From assembly GCA_035771175.1 (NCBI GenBank), contig CM069603.1, positions 14,174,286 through 14,238,285 of the forward strand: a DNA stretch of 64,000 bases, written 5' to 3'. The notes beneath the pieces were generated by a model. That model was not told the DNA's origin and ran no database searches. It was given only the letters and a program-made list of their open reading frames with translations. Position 1 is the first letter of the stretch. Each line of letters begins with the position of its first letter. This document shows positions 33,943-45,790 of the stretch, piece by piece. Both the position numbers and the translations under genes were made by a program. This stretch comes from Paratinospora sagittata (lineage: Eukaryota > Streptophyta > Magnoliopsida > Ranunculales > Menispermaceae).

Positions 33943-34993
33943 AAATCTATTGCCCTCAACGTTGAAACTGATTTTGAAGATGATTCAAACTCAGAAGATG
34001 ACATGGCAATGTTACCTAGAAAGTTCAACAAGTTACTTAGGAGAAAGAGTAAGAATAGCTCTTACTCAAGGTTTCACAAAGGAAAAAAACCAGAGTCTAA
34101 ACCTGTAGAGTTAATATGTTACAATTGTAACAAACCAGGTCATGTAAAAAGTGAATGTCCCATTAAATATAAGAAGAACACTAGCTCGTTTAGAAAAGAC
34201 AAGAAAGTTTTCAAAGCTACATGGGATGATTCAAGCTCAAGCGAAGATGAAACGGATTCAGATCACACTGCTGCATTGTGCTTAATGGCAAGCACAGAGG
34301 TAAAAACTGAACCCATTGATGAACTTAATGAGCTCAACATTTATATTCAGGAGCTTGAGAAAAAACTTAGTAAAGAGACCAAGAAAAATGAAAAGCTCAA
34401 GCATAGTCTTGAAGAAGCTCTTGAAGAAATAGAATTTCAACAAGAAGAGCTAGACAAACTGTTTCTATATAATGAACAACTTAAGAAAGTTGTTGAGAAA
34501 CTGAAAAATGAAAATTAAACTCTTAGAAAGGAAAAAGGAAGACCTGAACTGCACCGTGATTAAATCCACAAATGGTCAAAAGTTATTTGACATGATGTTA
34601 GGATCACAAAGATGTGCGTTCGACAAAGCTGGCATAGGTTATGCACATGAGTCAAAACAAAAAGAATACAATACCATATTGACCAAAAGACCAACATGCC
34701 GCAAATGTCATAGGGAAGGTCATACCATACTTAGATGTAATGTCTTAAGTAGAAAGGAAATGAAATATGCATGGATTGAAAAATCTGTTCTTACTGATGC
34801 TAACATGCATGGACCCAAACTAGCATGGTTACCAAAGTCAAAAATATTTTATGTTGTGTAAATATGCAAAAACAAAGATATATGGTATCTAGACAGCGGC
34901 TGCTCAAGGCATATGTTTGGAGATAAATCTAAATTTCTGAGCCTTGAAAAGAAGAAATGAGAAAAGGTCACCTTCGGAGAAGAAAACAAAGGT
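33943..34993 (+). pseudogene. Broken copia gag/protease of the LTR C element
   Basis: The frame opens in the foldback and carries an acidic linker, a basic stretch, a CCHC zinc knuckle (CYNCNKPGHVKSECP, 34120-34164), an acidic region and a long coiled coil (about 34320-34510). A TAA stop at 34516 and a nearby frameshift separate it from a second segment with CRKCHREGHTILRCN at about 34699, then a stop at 34859. The protease start WYLDSGCSRHM at about 34892 gives the Asp-Ser-Gly active site. Sequence homology fades at about 34993; integrase, RT and RNase H are absent. The WYLDSGCSRHM context and large LTRs fit Sireviruses. Not functional. Confidence 0.8.
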
Positions 34994-35520
34994 GATATTG
35001 AAGGCATCAGAACCATTGTTGTTGTTTTGTGTTGTTGTTGAGGTGGAGAAATGGAGATGGGGATGAACAAATTTGGGTTGGAAAAGGAGGACCTTGATCC
35101 TGCCAATGATGATTCTATTTATTTGGGGTTGATTGTAGCTTTTTTTATTTATTTTTATTAATTGGATTATATTTATTATCAGCAACAAAAATAATCTAAT
35201 TTCATAGTCATATTGTTATTATTATTTAATTTTATTAATTTAATTTCTAATGTAAATTAAATTATTAGTCTTATATATACAACAAAGAAAGATAAATTGC
35301 ATTTTTCATGAAAGACATGAATTACCCTTGTATTAAGAGGTAAAATGTTGCTTATCAAACACTCAACCTCTAAAACAAAATTAAAATTAGAGGTTGCAAT
35401 GTTCGTTACCAAACACTGTGCTTAAAATAAGCTCTAATTAAATGAACTCTTATTTTAGTAGATCTAAAAATATAAGTGCTAATTTTTTAAGATGTAGAGT
35501 TATCGAATGCCACCTAAGTA
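34994..35520. other. Short unassigned segment between the broken gag/protease and the next LTR
   Basis: GTT-rich and then AT-rich DNA that does not continue the copia reading frame. Part (35340-35510) has phrases shared with 28480-28640. Minus-strand frames here look like antisense noise. The join at 34993 is a deletion or insertion breakpoint. Confidence 0.45.
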
Positions 35521-35984
35521 TGTTATTGTAAGGAACCGACATAATGGATATTTTGATGATTACAAATCACATTCTTTATCAAATTGATGTAGGTTTATCA
35601 ATGTTATGCAAAGTATCATGCTAGAGCTTTTCAAGTCAAGTGAAGATCAAGCATTGAACAATTTTCAAGCATTGGACGTCAAAATGTTTATCTTTAGATT
35701 GCTCAGGTTGTTTTTAGGCTTGTAGAAATTTACTTGGATTTGTTCAACAAATTCAATTTCATTTGTTGAAGATTTTCAAAACGATTTTTTCATAAATTAT
35801 CAAGTTTTTGAATCTTGTTGAAATTTTTATCAAATTAAGTTTGATCAATCAAATTGAGTATTTCAAAATGAGTTTCAAGTCCTTTGAATGATTTTCAATA
35901 TGTTTGTTTGATCTGGAATGCATGAAAACCAATTCGATTTGACGGATTTCAAACTGAAAAGTTGTTTGAAGTTTTATTAGTTTG

Positions 35985-36225
35985 AGCAGGGCGCTCAAGC
36001 AGTGGCTAAATCACTTAAATTATTTAGACCAGTACTGCAGGACACTCCTAGTAAAGTAGGATGCTCAAAATTTTTGGGCGAGTCTAGCAGGACGCTCATA
36101 GAGCAATACCAAAATGTCTGACAAAATTCCATCTCTCGGGATGTCAAACTGCAGGACGCTCATAGGCAAGTTGAACCTTCTGGGTTTCAACATTGTAGCG
36201 TCCTCCCAAAGTAGTAGGACACTCA
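35985..36225 (+). repeat. Short palindromic repeat section (GGACGCTC type) in LTR D
   Basis: About seven words of the GGACGCTCA / AGCGTCCTCC type. Fewer copies than in LTR C, E or F. Confidence 0.7.
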
Positions 36226-36398
36226 AAAGAGTGTGTCGAAAAAAAGTTGTTTCTTCATACGTGCGAACTGTGCCATTTTGGATACATTTTTATTCTTGTG
36301 TAAATGATTTTTGGCAATGATTTTTCAATGTCTTTGTTAACACCTGTGATGGGGAGTCACTTGGTTATTGAGCTGGTGTAAGCTCATTGCAACGGTTA

Positions 36399-36460
36399 TT
36401 TTCACACTCGTAAAGTTGAGAAATGTGTAAAAGTTTGATCCTCACTTGTGAAGAGGTATC
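36399..36460 (+). other. Two predicted hairpins in LTR D
   Basis: TTTTCA / CACTCGTAAAGT / TGAGAA at 36399-36423 (with G-U pairs) and ATCCTC / ACTTGTGAA / GAGGTAT at 36438-36459. They sit about 200-250 bp before the LTR end, as in the other copies. Confidence 0.55.
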
Positions 36461-36659
36461 AATAGTGGAGTTTGATAAATCCTAATCGGGGAGATTAGGT
36501 AGTGGATGTAGGCAAGGGCCGAACCACTCTAAATCTGTTGTATTTATAACTTTATTTTCGTTGTACTTCATTTCTGTCATTATTTATTTTTGAAAGGTAT
36601 AACATTCAAATTTTTCCAATTCACCCCTCTTTTGGACACTTAACTGGGCCAACAAAGTA

Positions 36660-37582
36660 GTGAAGTCACATACAATACGCAAGGTCTAGCTTAAGAAACA
36701 TTGTTCTAGCGCGTAGCAAGCTGTCTCCCATTCACTGTTTAGAGGTACTTGGGGCAAGACTTGTCTAGTGTAAACTAGATCAATTGCTAGGTAGATCAAA
36801 GACAAAATTTGTAAATCGAGGCTAGAGTATAACTCTATATCCTTCAAAATTTTTTGTCTAGCCAAGGTGCTAATGGTACATGACAATTGTTTTTCAAGAT
36901 ACAACGATCTTTCTCTTGTTATTGCAACACTACAATAATCAAGATACTCAAACTAATTATTGCTAGTAAACAATTATTGCAACTTTGATCACAAAATGAA
37001 TGTGAAAATAAAGATAATATGAAAGAGGAGGAAATTCTAAGAATTATGATATTTTTGAATAATTTTTTTGAGGTCTGAAGGAGCCTATTTATAGGCTTTT
37101 GGTGGCTATACATGGTGTTAGTTTGTCCACTGTTGGATCACATTCGATTACAATTAGAAGCGATCTGACGGTTGCGATCGACACATGCCATCGAACACCG
37201 TTGGATCTCGCTTGATCGAGGTAGGCGTGATCTGATGGTCCCAATTGGTGCACTCGATCTGACACCATCGGATTGCGCTCAATCGGCATACGCATGATCT
37301 GACAGTTCTGATCAGCGCACCGTTGGATCACGCTTGATCATAATGAATGTGATCCAATAACTCTGATCACTTGACTAGGTTCATCGAATCTGGATGTATC
37401 CATCATTCATCGTCGCTAGACATCTCTAACGAACGATCCATATCTTACCTCCACGGACGCATCCAATCTGTTTGATCTACCTCGATTTTCAAAAATAAAA
37501 AGCTCCCCAGTTCCTTATGACAATGCGCACGTGAAGTGCAAAGTGCCGTGCGCCCTAAGTCGCCCTTTTGCACATGGGCGGG
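36660..37582. other. Unassigned DNA with a GATC-rich tandem repeat
   Basis: No gene recognised. From about 37128 to 37380 there are about four diverged units of roughly 60 bp containing GTTGGATCWCGCTTGATCGA and GTGATCTGACGGT. The units are rich in self-complementary GATC words. It may be part of a promoter or LTR of an unidentified element. Confidence 0.5.
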
Positions 37583-37850
37583 TGATGCCTCTCAAAGAAC
37601 ACAATTGTGAAATAATTTTCTGATAATTTCATTCATTGTAATTCTACAATTTATAGAATACATAGAAGAGAATTTATAAGGAAAGAATGAACTATTACAA
37701 GGAAAGAATAAACTAATAATTACCTTATAATATTACTGAAAATAATGAATAGGAAACATCCTATAATTAGGAGAGAAATAAGGGCAATTACTAATTAAAA
37801 ATATTTCTTAATTAATAATATTTGCCCATATCAATCCCTTAATTCTAGCA
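37583..37850 (-). mobile_element. 3' LTR of a minus-strand Ty1/copia element
   Basis: On the minus strand it reads from TGCTAGAATTAAGG to GAGAGGCATCA, 268 bp. It is preceded (37851 upward) by the polypurine tract CAACTTGAGGGGGAG. The element's interior resumes beyond an inserted solo LTR, at 40247. The matching 5' LTR was not found. Confidence 0.7.
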
Positions 37851-38250
37851 CTCCCCCTCAAGTTGGAGCATGAATATCACACATGTGACGCCCCGAAAAT
37901 TATTTCATCTAGGCCATACCCCAATTGCATTTTGCCCAAACTCTATGTGTTGCCTTGATATGTGTGGTGTTTTTTGATGGTTGTTTAATGTTTGTATATT
38001 TGATGCTTGATAATGTACATAAATATGTGCATTATAAATTGTATATGGGTCATGTTAAGTTAAAGTATAATGCATATGTTATTATTTATGCATGGGCCCA
38101 TTAAACCATGAATTGATATGGGTTAGGATTGATTGAATAAAATGATAAATGAGAATAAAAAATTTGGTGTATAAGATGGATTGGACATTTAAAATACATG
38201 CAAGCATAAGATTGGTTAAAGTACATGTGGTTGGTATGGGTAGTATGAGA

Positions 38251-38523
38251 CCAACACATGTTAAATTGGTGCATGAGAATGGACAAGTGTCCCATGCCTC
38301 ATTTCTCTTCTCCAATACATGTCAAGTTGGTGCATGAGACCAATACACGTCAAGTTGATGCATGATAATGGACAAGTGTCCCATGCCCCATTTCTCTTCT
38401 CCAATACATGTCAAGTTGGTGCATGAAAATGGACAAGTGTCCCATGCCCCATTTCTCCTCTCCAACACATGTCAAGGTTGGTATATGAGAGTGGACAAGT
38501 GTCCCATGTCCTACTTCTCTTCT
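38251..38523 (+). repeat. Tandem repeat of about 61 bp, four copies
   Basis: Each unit runs CCAATACATGTCAAGTTGGT, then GCATGAGAATGGACAAGTGT, then CCCATGCCCCATTTCTCTTCT. The second unit contains an extra partial duplication of its first 26 bp. The reading frames crossing it are by-products. Confidence 0.85.
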
Positions 38524-38791
38524 CCAAATAAGTCCTAGAGGGTGAGATGAGTGGAGAGAAAGGAAAGAAGAAGAGAAAGAAAGAGGGAGTTGCTTTGAGA
38601 AAAGTTTCAGCAACGTTTTCATCAAAGAGCTGGATCTTAGTACTATATGGTCAGATTGAGCTCAAAATTTTTCAGCAAGTTTGTATCTTATGGGTATTCA
38701 TTCTGGTCGGTGCATGTGGAATGTGGATCCAAATTGATAAGCTTTTACTTGCATCGAACTTATTATAAATGCTTGATATCTATATGCTATG

Positions 38792-39009
38792 TGTCACACC
38801 CTGGGTTGCACAGCGTGCCCCCTACCCAGGTGCGGGCGCACCCCCTCGGGATAGTAGGGATAAATAATCGTTTCGATGTAGACCAGCTGCGGTTGGGTTG
38901 CTACATGGCGATAGGACAATATTATGGATCCATAATGGCTAGGCGTTCGCCCCGAGGGGGTGCGCCCGCACCTGGGTAGGGGGCACGCTGTGCAACCCAG
39001 GGTGTGACA
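38792..39009. mobile_element. Short foldback element (FB-2), TSD CTATG
   Basis: 218 bp, ends TGTCACACCCTGGGTTGCAC and its inverse GTGCAACCCAGGGTGTGACA in slightly diverged form, flanked by CTATG on both sides (38787-38791, 39010-39014). The arms are about 65 bp and the central part is unpaired. It lacks the tRNA-like part seen in the larger relatives. Confidence 0.85.
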
Positions 39010-39568
39010 CTATGAGCTTTTAATCATGTTACACATTGACATGCATACATGATATTTATTGATGAGTATTGATAGCATATTTGAATTCTATTCACTGGGC
39101 ACCGTTGGCTCACCCTCATTTTCCTCTTTCAGGTCCTTTTGTCCTGAATAAGGGCAAAGGAGTAGTCATATCTTGAGGGCCTTGCCGGCGAGAGAATCCA
39201 ATGCCTCGATGTGAGTTGAGAGACATTTTGATTGAACTGTGTTTTAAATTATGATGTATTATATTTTGGACTATGTAATTATAACACTTACCACATTGTA
39301 GTATGGGTGAGTTGGGACTTGTTAGATAGACCATGTGGACATATGAAAATTTTTTTGTACCCTTAGTTTTGGACTTTATGTGTATGTCAATCTTGATGGA
39401 CTGTAGGGATTATGATGATTTTATTTATGGTTCATTTTTATGGAGTATCTCTTGTCTTGGATGATTAATACGGTTGGTAGTTTTGTTTAGTACCTGTTTA
39501 TATTATGTCGTTGTTTGGGATAAGGCTTGTAGGGTCTCAACCCCCTCATGAGGGTTGAGGACTAGTTT

Positions 39569-40146
39569 TGTCACACCCTGGGTTGCACAGCATGCCCCCT
39601 ACCCAGGTGTGGGGGCACCCCCTCGGGGCGAACGCCTAAGCCATTATGGATCCATAATATTGTCACATCTAGCCGAATTTGCGATACCCAACAGGGCCCT
39701 AGTAACGGACTAGATCATTTACCCCCACTATTCATGAATAGTGAAGGGCCTCCCCCCAAGTCGAACTCGCAACCTCCCCTTTAAGAGGTTAGATTTCGCA
39801 CTTGGAGTAACCACTGAGCCAAATAGCCGAACTCGCGATACCCAACAGGGCCCTAGTAACGGACTAGATCATTTACCCCCACTATTCATGAATAGTGAAG
39901 GGCCTCCCCTCAAGTCGAACTCGCAACCTCCCCTTTAAGAGGTTAGATTTCGCACTTGGGGGGAGGCCCTTTACTATTTATGAATAGTGGGGGTAAATGA
40001 TCTAGTCCGTTACTAGGGCCCTATTGGGTATCGCGAATTCGGCTAGATGTGACAATATTATGGATCCATAATGGCTTAGGCGTTCGCCCCGAGGGGGTGC
40101 GCCCACACCTGGGTAGGGGGCACGCTGTGCAACCCAGGGTGTGACA
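39569..40146. mobile_element. Large foldback element (FB-3) with tRNA-like section, TSD AGTTT
   Basis: 578 bp with the same TGTCACACCCTGGGTTGCAC termini and AGTTT on both sides (39564-39568, 40147-40151). The arms are about 210 bp. The left half contains the mirrored A box (TGGCTCAGTGG when read on the minus strand, about 39806-39825) and a weaker B box (GTTCGACTT, near 39760). A roughly 150-bp segment is directly duplicated (about 39672-39826 and 39827-39960). Confidence 0.82.
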
Positions 40147-40246
40147 AGTTTTGTTTAGTACTTGTTTATATTATGTCCCGCCCCAGCATTCCACACGCCA
40201 TTCCTAGCGGGGTTGGTGGTCCGCGGTGCGGGGTTGCCACAACACA

Positions 40247-43190
40247 TGCCTAACTTGCCTAAAGAATCATCAAAAGTCTTACTGGCTATGGCTTTGGTAA
40301 GTATATCCGCTATTTGATCTTCAGACTTCACAAAAGAAAATATAATGATCCCAGCATCAAGTTTTTTTTTTTAATGAAGTGTCTATTAACTTCTATGTGC
40401 TTTATCCAATCATGTTGAACTGGATTGTGAGCAATCTCTATAGTTGAAGTGTTATCACAATAGAACTTCATTGCATCCTGAGAGTCAACACTCAAATCCT
40501 TTAATAAGTTTCTTAACCATAGTAACTCGCACACTCCCAAAGCCATGCCTCTATACTCAGCTTATGCACTAGATCTTGCTACTATTGGTTGCTTTTTTAC
40601 TTCTCCAAGTCACAAGATTTCCTCTTACAAAAGTAAAGTATCTTGAAGTAGATTTTCTGTTATAAGCTGAACCTGCCCAATCTGCATTAGTGTAACCTTA
40701 TACCTTTAGGTGATTTTGCTTGGTGAAAAGTAATCCTTTAGCCGGAGCAAACTTCAAATACCTCAATATGTGTTCTATGAAATCCATGTGCGGTTTACGA
40801 GGATTATGCATAAACTGGCTTAATACACACATTGCATAAGCGATATCTAGTCTAGTGTGAGACAAATAAATTAATTTTCCCACAAGCTTCTGGTACCTTG
40901 TTTTATCAGTAGAAGTTGCATCCAAATAATGAAACAACTTATGGTTTTGTTCAATAGGAGTATTAACAGGCTTACATCCATGCATACCTGTTTTAGTTAA
41001 CAAATGAAAAATATATTTCTTTTGTGATAAGAAAATACCATTATTTGATCGGGCTACTTCAATTCCAAGAAAGTACTTCAAGTCACCAAGCTGTTTCATT
41101 TCAAATTCTGAGGTTAAGTAACATTGTAAGCTTTTATTTCATCTTGATCATCACCTGTCACCACCATATCATCAACATAGATAATCAAGGCAGTAACTCT
41201 ACCTTTTTGGTGCTTTAAAAATAAAGTGTGATCATAATTGCTTTTTTTTTTTTATAGCCAAAGTTCTTCATAGACTTTGTAAATTTTCCAAACCAAGCTC
41301 TTGGAGATTGTTTTAACCCATACAATGCTTTTTTGAGTTTGCACACCATTGTAGTATTTGAGTACTTCTTTATACCTGAAGGAAGATCCATATACACTTC
41401 TTCGGCAAGATCTCCGTGTAAGAAAGCATTTTTTTACATCAAATTGAAGAAGTAGCCAATCTTGATTAACTTCCAAAGACAAGAGTACTCTTACAGTATT
41501 AAGCTTGGCAACTGGTGCAAAAGTGTCTTGATAGTCAATCTCATAAGACTGTGTATACACTTTTGCAACTAACTGGGCTTTGTACCTCTCAATGGTCCCA
41601 TCTGCTTTATGTTTAACTACAAACACCCATATACCTCCCATGATATTTTTTCCCTCTGCTAGAAGCGCAAGCTCCCGAGTAGCATTTTTCTCAAGTGCTG
41701 CCATTTCTTCTGTCATGGCTTGGGTCCATCTGGCATCTGTTAAAACTTCCTGCATTGTATAGGAATAGAGACAAATGATAATTGCAACACATAAAATGTA
41801 TATGACTTGGACAACCTTTTGGAAGACACATAATCACAAATGAAGTATCGAGTTTTGGCTTTAAGATTTGGTTCATATTTAATGGGTGGTTTACCACAGT
41901 TAGAACGAGGTGGAAGATGATATTGGGGAAATTGAGATTCCACATTAACATCATCAATAATTGTAGAATTAGGATCAGTGGATACCTCTAATGGAGTCTC
42001 AAGAAAAGATTGGCTTGGTGGTTGTATTGGATTGTTAGGAGACGTACGATCATAGAGAGACTTATCTTCAGCATTTGTAGACGTTGGTTCAACAATAGGA
42101 GACAAAACCCTTTCATTTGGTTGACCGGTAGTGTCTTGAGTATTTTGGATACTAGAGAAATCCGAATCCAAGGGAAAAAACTCATGTAGTTCTTCTTGAT
42201 CGATCACTTCTTCTTGATTCTCCCCTTGAAGTGATGAATCGGTAGTTGGTAGCATGTAGAAGATTTCTTTCTCATGAAAAATAACATCCATGGAAATATA
42301 AAACCTCCTAGAAGACGGATCATAACACTTGTAGCCCTTTTGATTGATACCATATCCCACAAAGACACTTCAAAGCACGAGTCTAAAACTTAGTATGTTG
42401 ATGTGGATGCAATTGAACATAGACCACATGCCCAAAAATTCTAGGAGCCAAACATACCACTGGCAGAAGAGTGTAGTGATCAGAGAGGGCATTCAATGGT
42501 CTTCTAAAGTTGAGGATGCTTGATGGGGATCGGTTTATCAAGTAGATCGCCTAATTCAAGGCTTCACCCCACAAATGAGAACGAACATGCCCACCAATCA
42601 AGAGAGACTGAGTAACTTCCAAGAAATGCCTATTTTTTCCGTTCTACAACATGGTTTTGTTGAGGGGAATCAAGACATGTTGTTTGATGAATAATACCTA
42701 CTGAGTGCATGAATTCTGTCAATTCTTGTTTGAAGTATTCTCCCCCATTATCGGATCGAAGGACTTTTATTGGAATGCCAAATTGAGTAGTCACTATTTG
42801 ATGAAAGAGGCAAAAAACAGAGCATACATCACTCTTGTGCTTCAACTGATAAACCCAAGTCATTCGAGTACAATCATCCACAAAACTACAAACCAATCCC
42901 ATTAAGAGTAGAAATTGATGTTGGTCCCCAAACATCTGAATGAACTAATGAAAAAAGGGTGATTTGCTTTATCATAACTTAAATGAAAGGTAGTACGATG
43001 AATTTTTGCCATTACACAAGTTTCACAATTTTTTTTTTTGAGAAATTACATCCATTAAACAAAGAGGGAAATAATTTCCTGAGATAACTAAAAGAGGGAT
43101 GTCCTAGTCTTTTATACCACAACCAAATTTCTTCTTTTTTCTTATTCACCAAATCTTCTTTCACCAAGTGAGCTTGCCTTCAACTGTTGG
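40247..43190 (-). pseudogene. Decayed Ty1/copia pol (integrase, RT, RNase H)
   Basis: Minus strand, integrase first (high coordinates). GAG-pre-integrase WYKRLGHPSF near 43120; integrase core with FVDDCTRMTWVY, RSDNGGEY and the downstream Glu (42630-42935); then GYGINQKGYKCYDPSSRRFY (about 42300). The RT start [10 protein letters not shown] is near 41710, the middle [14 protein letters not shown] near 41310, and KQLGDLKYFLGIEVARSNNG near 41080. RNase H has KKQPIVARSSA, stop, AEYRGMA and FYCDNTSTIEIAHNP (40330-40600). It is interrupted by many stops and frameshifts, for example the stop in the RNase H SAEAEYR motif. With the 268-bp LTR at 37583 it forms one element of undetermined copia lineage; gag was not found. 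Confidence 0.85.
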
Positions 43191-43411
43191 AATGTTGGAA
43201 CCCATAATTCCAAGAAGTCTGACTCCGTAGGTCCTTGTGAAAGCTGGAGCTCGGGGTGTTGGTGGAACTTTTACACCTTTCTTCTCAAATAGATGAAAGA
43301 GCATTGCAAAACGTTTCATGCTAAAAGCAATATATCACACAGTAGAATGCAGCCTACTGTTCATTGCCTTGAAGAGGCCTTCAAAGAAGCCTATTACTCC
43401 TTCTACTCGAT

Positions 43412-45790
43412 CTACAACAGTAATGACAGATCCATAATGCTTGTGGCAAGGAAAGGCATCTTGTTCTTCAAGTTATGAAGTTTTTCAAAGGCACGAGTAA
43501 CCAAGTCGAGAATCTTGGTTAGTCTATCATCCTTTCTTTGAGTTGGCCTTGCAGTATCTAAATTTTTTTTCAGACTAAAGATGGCCTTCAGATCAAGCGC
43601 TGATGTACTAGTTACCTGATCCAAGATAAAATCCAAAACTGATTGTAGTGAGTCAGAAATGGAGTCATCTTTGGAGGATTCAGCCATTTTACCTTTTAAG
43701 CTTTGAATTTCTTCAAGAATCTTCTTCCAAGCTTCTTCGGTTATAACACTTGCAGCACTACTTGGCGTAGCTGGCATTATGCGACTTTGTGGATCTTGAG
43801 GTCTGGCTGGAGGTTGTCGAGGAGCTGCCAATCTTGGGGGAACACTAGCAACAAAATCTTTCATGAATGCTTTAATTTGTTGCATGTTGTCCTGAATATT
43901 CTTTATAAGATCATCATATGATGATGAAGCGGAGCTCGATGAAGGCAAGGACTGCATGACACTTAATTGTGTGTCCATTTGTTGTGTTATTTTCTCGAGC
44001 AATGCAGTTGCCTTGATCATGTGAAAGTTGAATTTTTTTATCTCATTGATCTCAACTCTCTCCTGAGATTTCAGAGATTCTCAGATCTTTGACAATGTCT
44101 CATTATTCAGTTGAACTTGATTCTGTTCTAAACGAGTCATTAGCCAACATGACAAAAATATGATCTTCTCCCACTCTTCTCAGGAAATCTTCTTCTCTGA
44201 AGAATTCATTTGTTGGCTTGATGGTAGAAGGCGTCTCAGGATCAGATGAGCTTTCTTCATGAATATTTTCCGTTTCATCTTCTTCTCAAAACTCAGCATT
44301 GGCCTCATGACAATCTTCCATATAATCTTTTTCATCAGCTTTTACATTTGAGTCTTCTCCTTGATAGGGTATGATAGCCATATCATAACCCTCTTCATCT
44401 TGACATTTTTTACCATCAGACTCAGTCTTTTTCAAGTCTTGGGATTCTACTGATACAGGGATATCAAATGGAGATGGTGGCCTGGAGATGATTTTATTAG
44501 AGTCCTCACTGGCTCCCTCTCTGATGATTTCCTCCAAGATTGCATCAGCATTTTCTGATTCACTCAAATTCTCTTCAACAACGGCCTGAGCAATCTGAGT
44601 CACCTCTTCCATCAGATGTTCTTCACCATGAACAGCTTGCTCTGCATATTCAATTTTCACATCCTCAATTGAAACATGCTCAATGTTAGTTGTAGTAACA
44701 ACTTCCTCTTGCACAACCTGTTCATCTTGAGTAGTCAAAGCATGTGCAACTTCTTCCTCCATTGTTGAGACACCTTCTTCTCTTGTTTCATCTTTTCCAC
44801 TAGATTCTCCCTCAAGTGGAACGTCTGACATTGGAATCCATTTGTCCAATGCAGGGACATAATTGTATCTTATTAATTTTACAGTGGTTTGACTAATGCA
44901 GTTGTATCTGCTAGTCTCCTTGAAGATTTCTCCACTGAAATCAATACCACACATCTCGAACAGAGTAGTGAAGTACATACCAAATGGCAGACCTCCTCAT
45001 CTACTAACCACTGTATTCATCACATGCATGAGGATGTGGGCGAGATTCACTTTCTTTTTTTTTCCAGAATGCACCAGATTAAGAATAAATCTAAGTCGTT
45101 TACATTACCTCTGTTACCAGATTTCGGCTGAATGATATGGGTAAGGATGTTGTGGATTATTCTGGGGATTAATTCAAAGGACTGATTTGTGAGTTTCTTG
45201 TCAACACTTGAATGGTTTTTTTTCCTTTGAAACAAGATATAGAGCAGAAAGGCTATTGTAGCCTGGATACTAGACTTTATTTTTAGTGAATGAAAGTATG
45301 TGGGCACTTTCATCACTCGACAAAGAAAATGCTTTAGAAAAGAATTTGGGTAAAATCTTAACAGATTTTCCCTTTACCATAGATTGTTTTGTAAATCCAG
45401 AACCGAGTTTATCGACCAAATTCAAATAGAATTAGCTGACGAGACTGGGGTACCATTTCAAATTGAAGGTAAATAAATCTGTTCAGCCTTGGAACTCGAA
45501 TAAAGATAGAAAGTCTATGTGAGAGATAATGAAAAAAACAAAATCAACAAAACATCCATCAATTACAACTCGGTTAATGAGCTTTTCTGATTTGTCTCCC
45601 TTTCTACTTATCTGGGTAGAAGGTGGGTGAGATGGACCAGACACAGTTTCAATAGGAGGTGTGGGTTCCTTAGCCAGTTCGGCCTGAGTTGGTTCAGTTC
45701 TTGGTCTGACACTCCTATCTAGAGGTGATGAAGGTAAAACAACTCACTTTCTTGCAGAAAAGGGGAGAAACTTTTCGGGTTTGAGTGCCA
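43412..45790 (-). pseudogene. Extra ORF of a Sirevirus-like element ('putative plant transposon protein' type), broken
   Basis: It starts MALKPEKFLPFSARK near 45790. A conserved central part contains NQSFELIPRIIHNILTHIIQ and VNDLDLFLIWCIL (about 45060-45200), then MYFTTLFEMCGIDFSGE (44930-44978). An acidic region (44286-44800) follows, then a C-terminal part with SLPSSSSASSSYDDLIKNIQ and a basic/coiled-coil end (43412-44020). At least four stops or frameshifts break it. The order and wording match the copy at 61719-63514, which lies just before a 3' LTR. The central block resembles proteins often labelled 'putative plant transposon protein' in plant genomes; molecular function unknown. I do not see protease, RT or integrase signatures. 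Confidence 0.7.

Larger units (their letters stand above)
35521..36654 (+). mobile_element. Solo LTR (LTR D), Sirevirus-like, TSD AAGTA
   Basis: Starts TGTTATTGTAAGGAACCGAC and ends TTAACTGGGCCAACA, with identical AAGTA on both sides (35516-35520 and 36655-36659). It shares with LTR C the TTTTGATGATTACAAATCACAT block, the GCCGAACCACTCTAAATC box and the CACCCCTCTTTTGGACA end. Only 1134 bp, roughly half the length of LTR C, with a shorter palindrome section. Confidence 0.85.
37884..40241 (+). mobile_element. Solo LTR, gypsy type, TSD ACACA, carrying two foldbacks
   Basis: Starts TGTGACGCCCCGAAAATT and ends GCGGGGTTGCCACA, flanked by ACACA (37879-37883 and 40242-40246). It splits the 3' end of the minus-strand copia element between its polypurine tract and RNase H. 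Without the two foldbacks it would be about 1.55 kb. The GACGCCCCG terminus is common in plant gypsy LTRs; the lineage is inferred. Confidence 0.8.

Noticed and set aside
34849..35188. Two minus-strand frames of 85 and 94 codons
   Set aside because: They overlap the plus-strand protease remnant and the AT-rich breakpoint; no domain visible.
40247..43190. Assigning this pol to the LTR E Sirevirus-like element
   Set aside because: It is on the same strand, but it connects to a different, 268-bp LTR and polypurine tract, and its wording differs from the Sirevirus-type gag/protease seen here.
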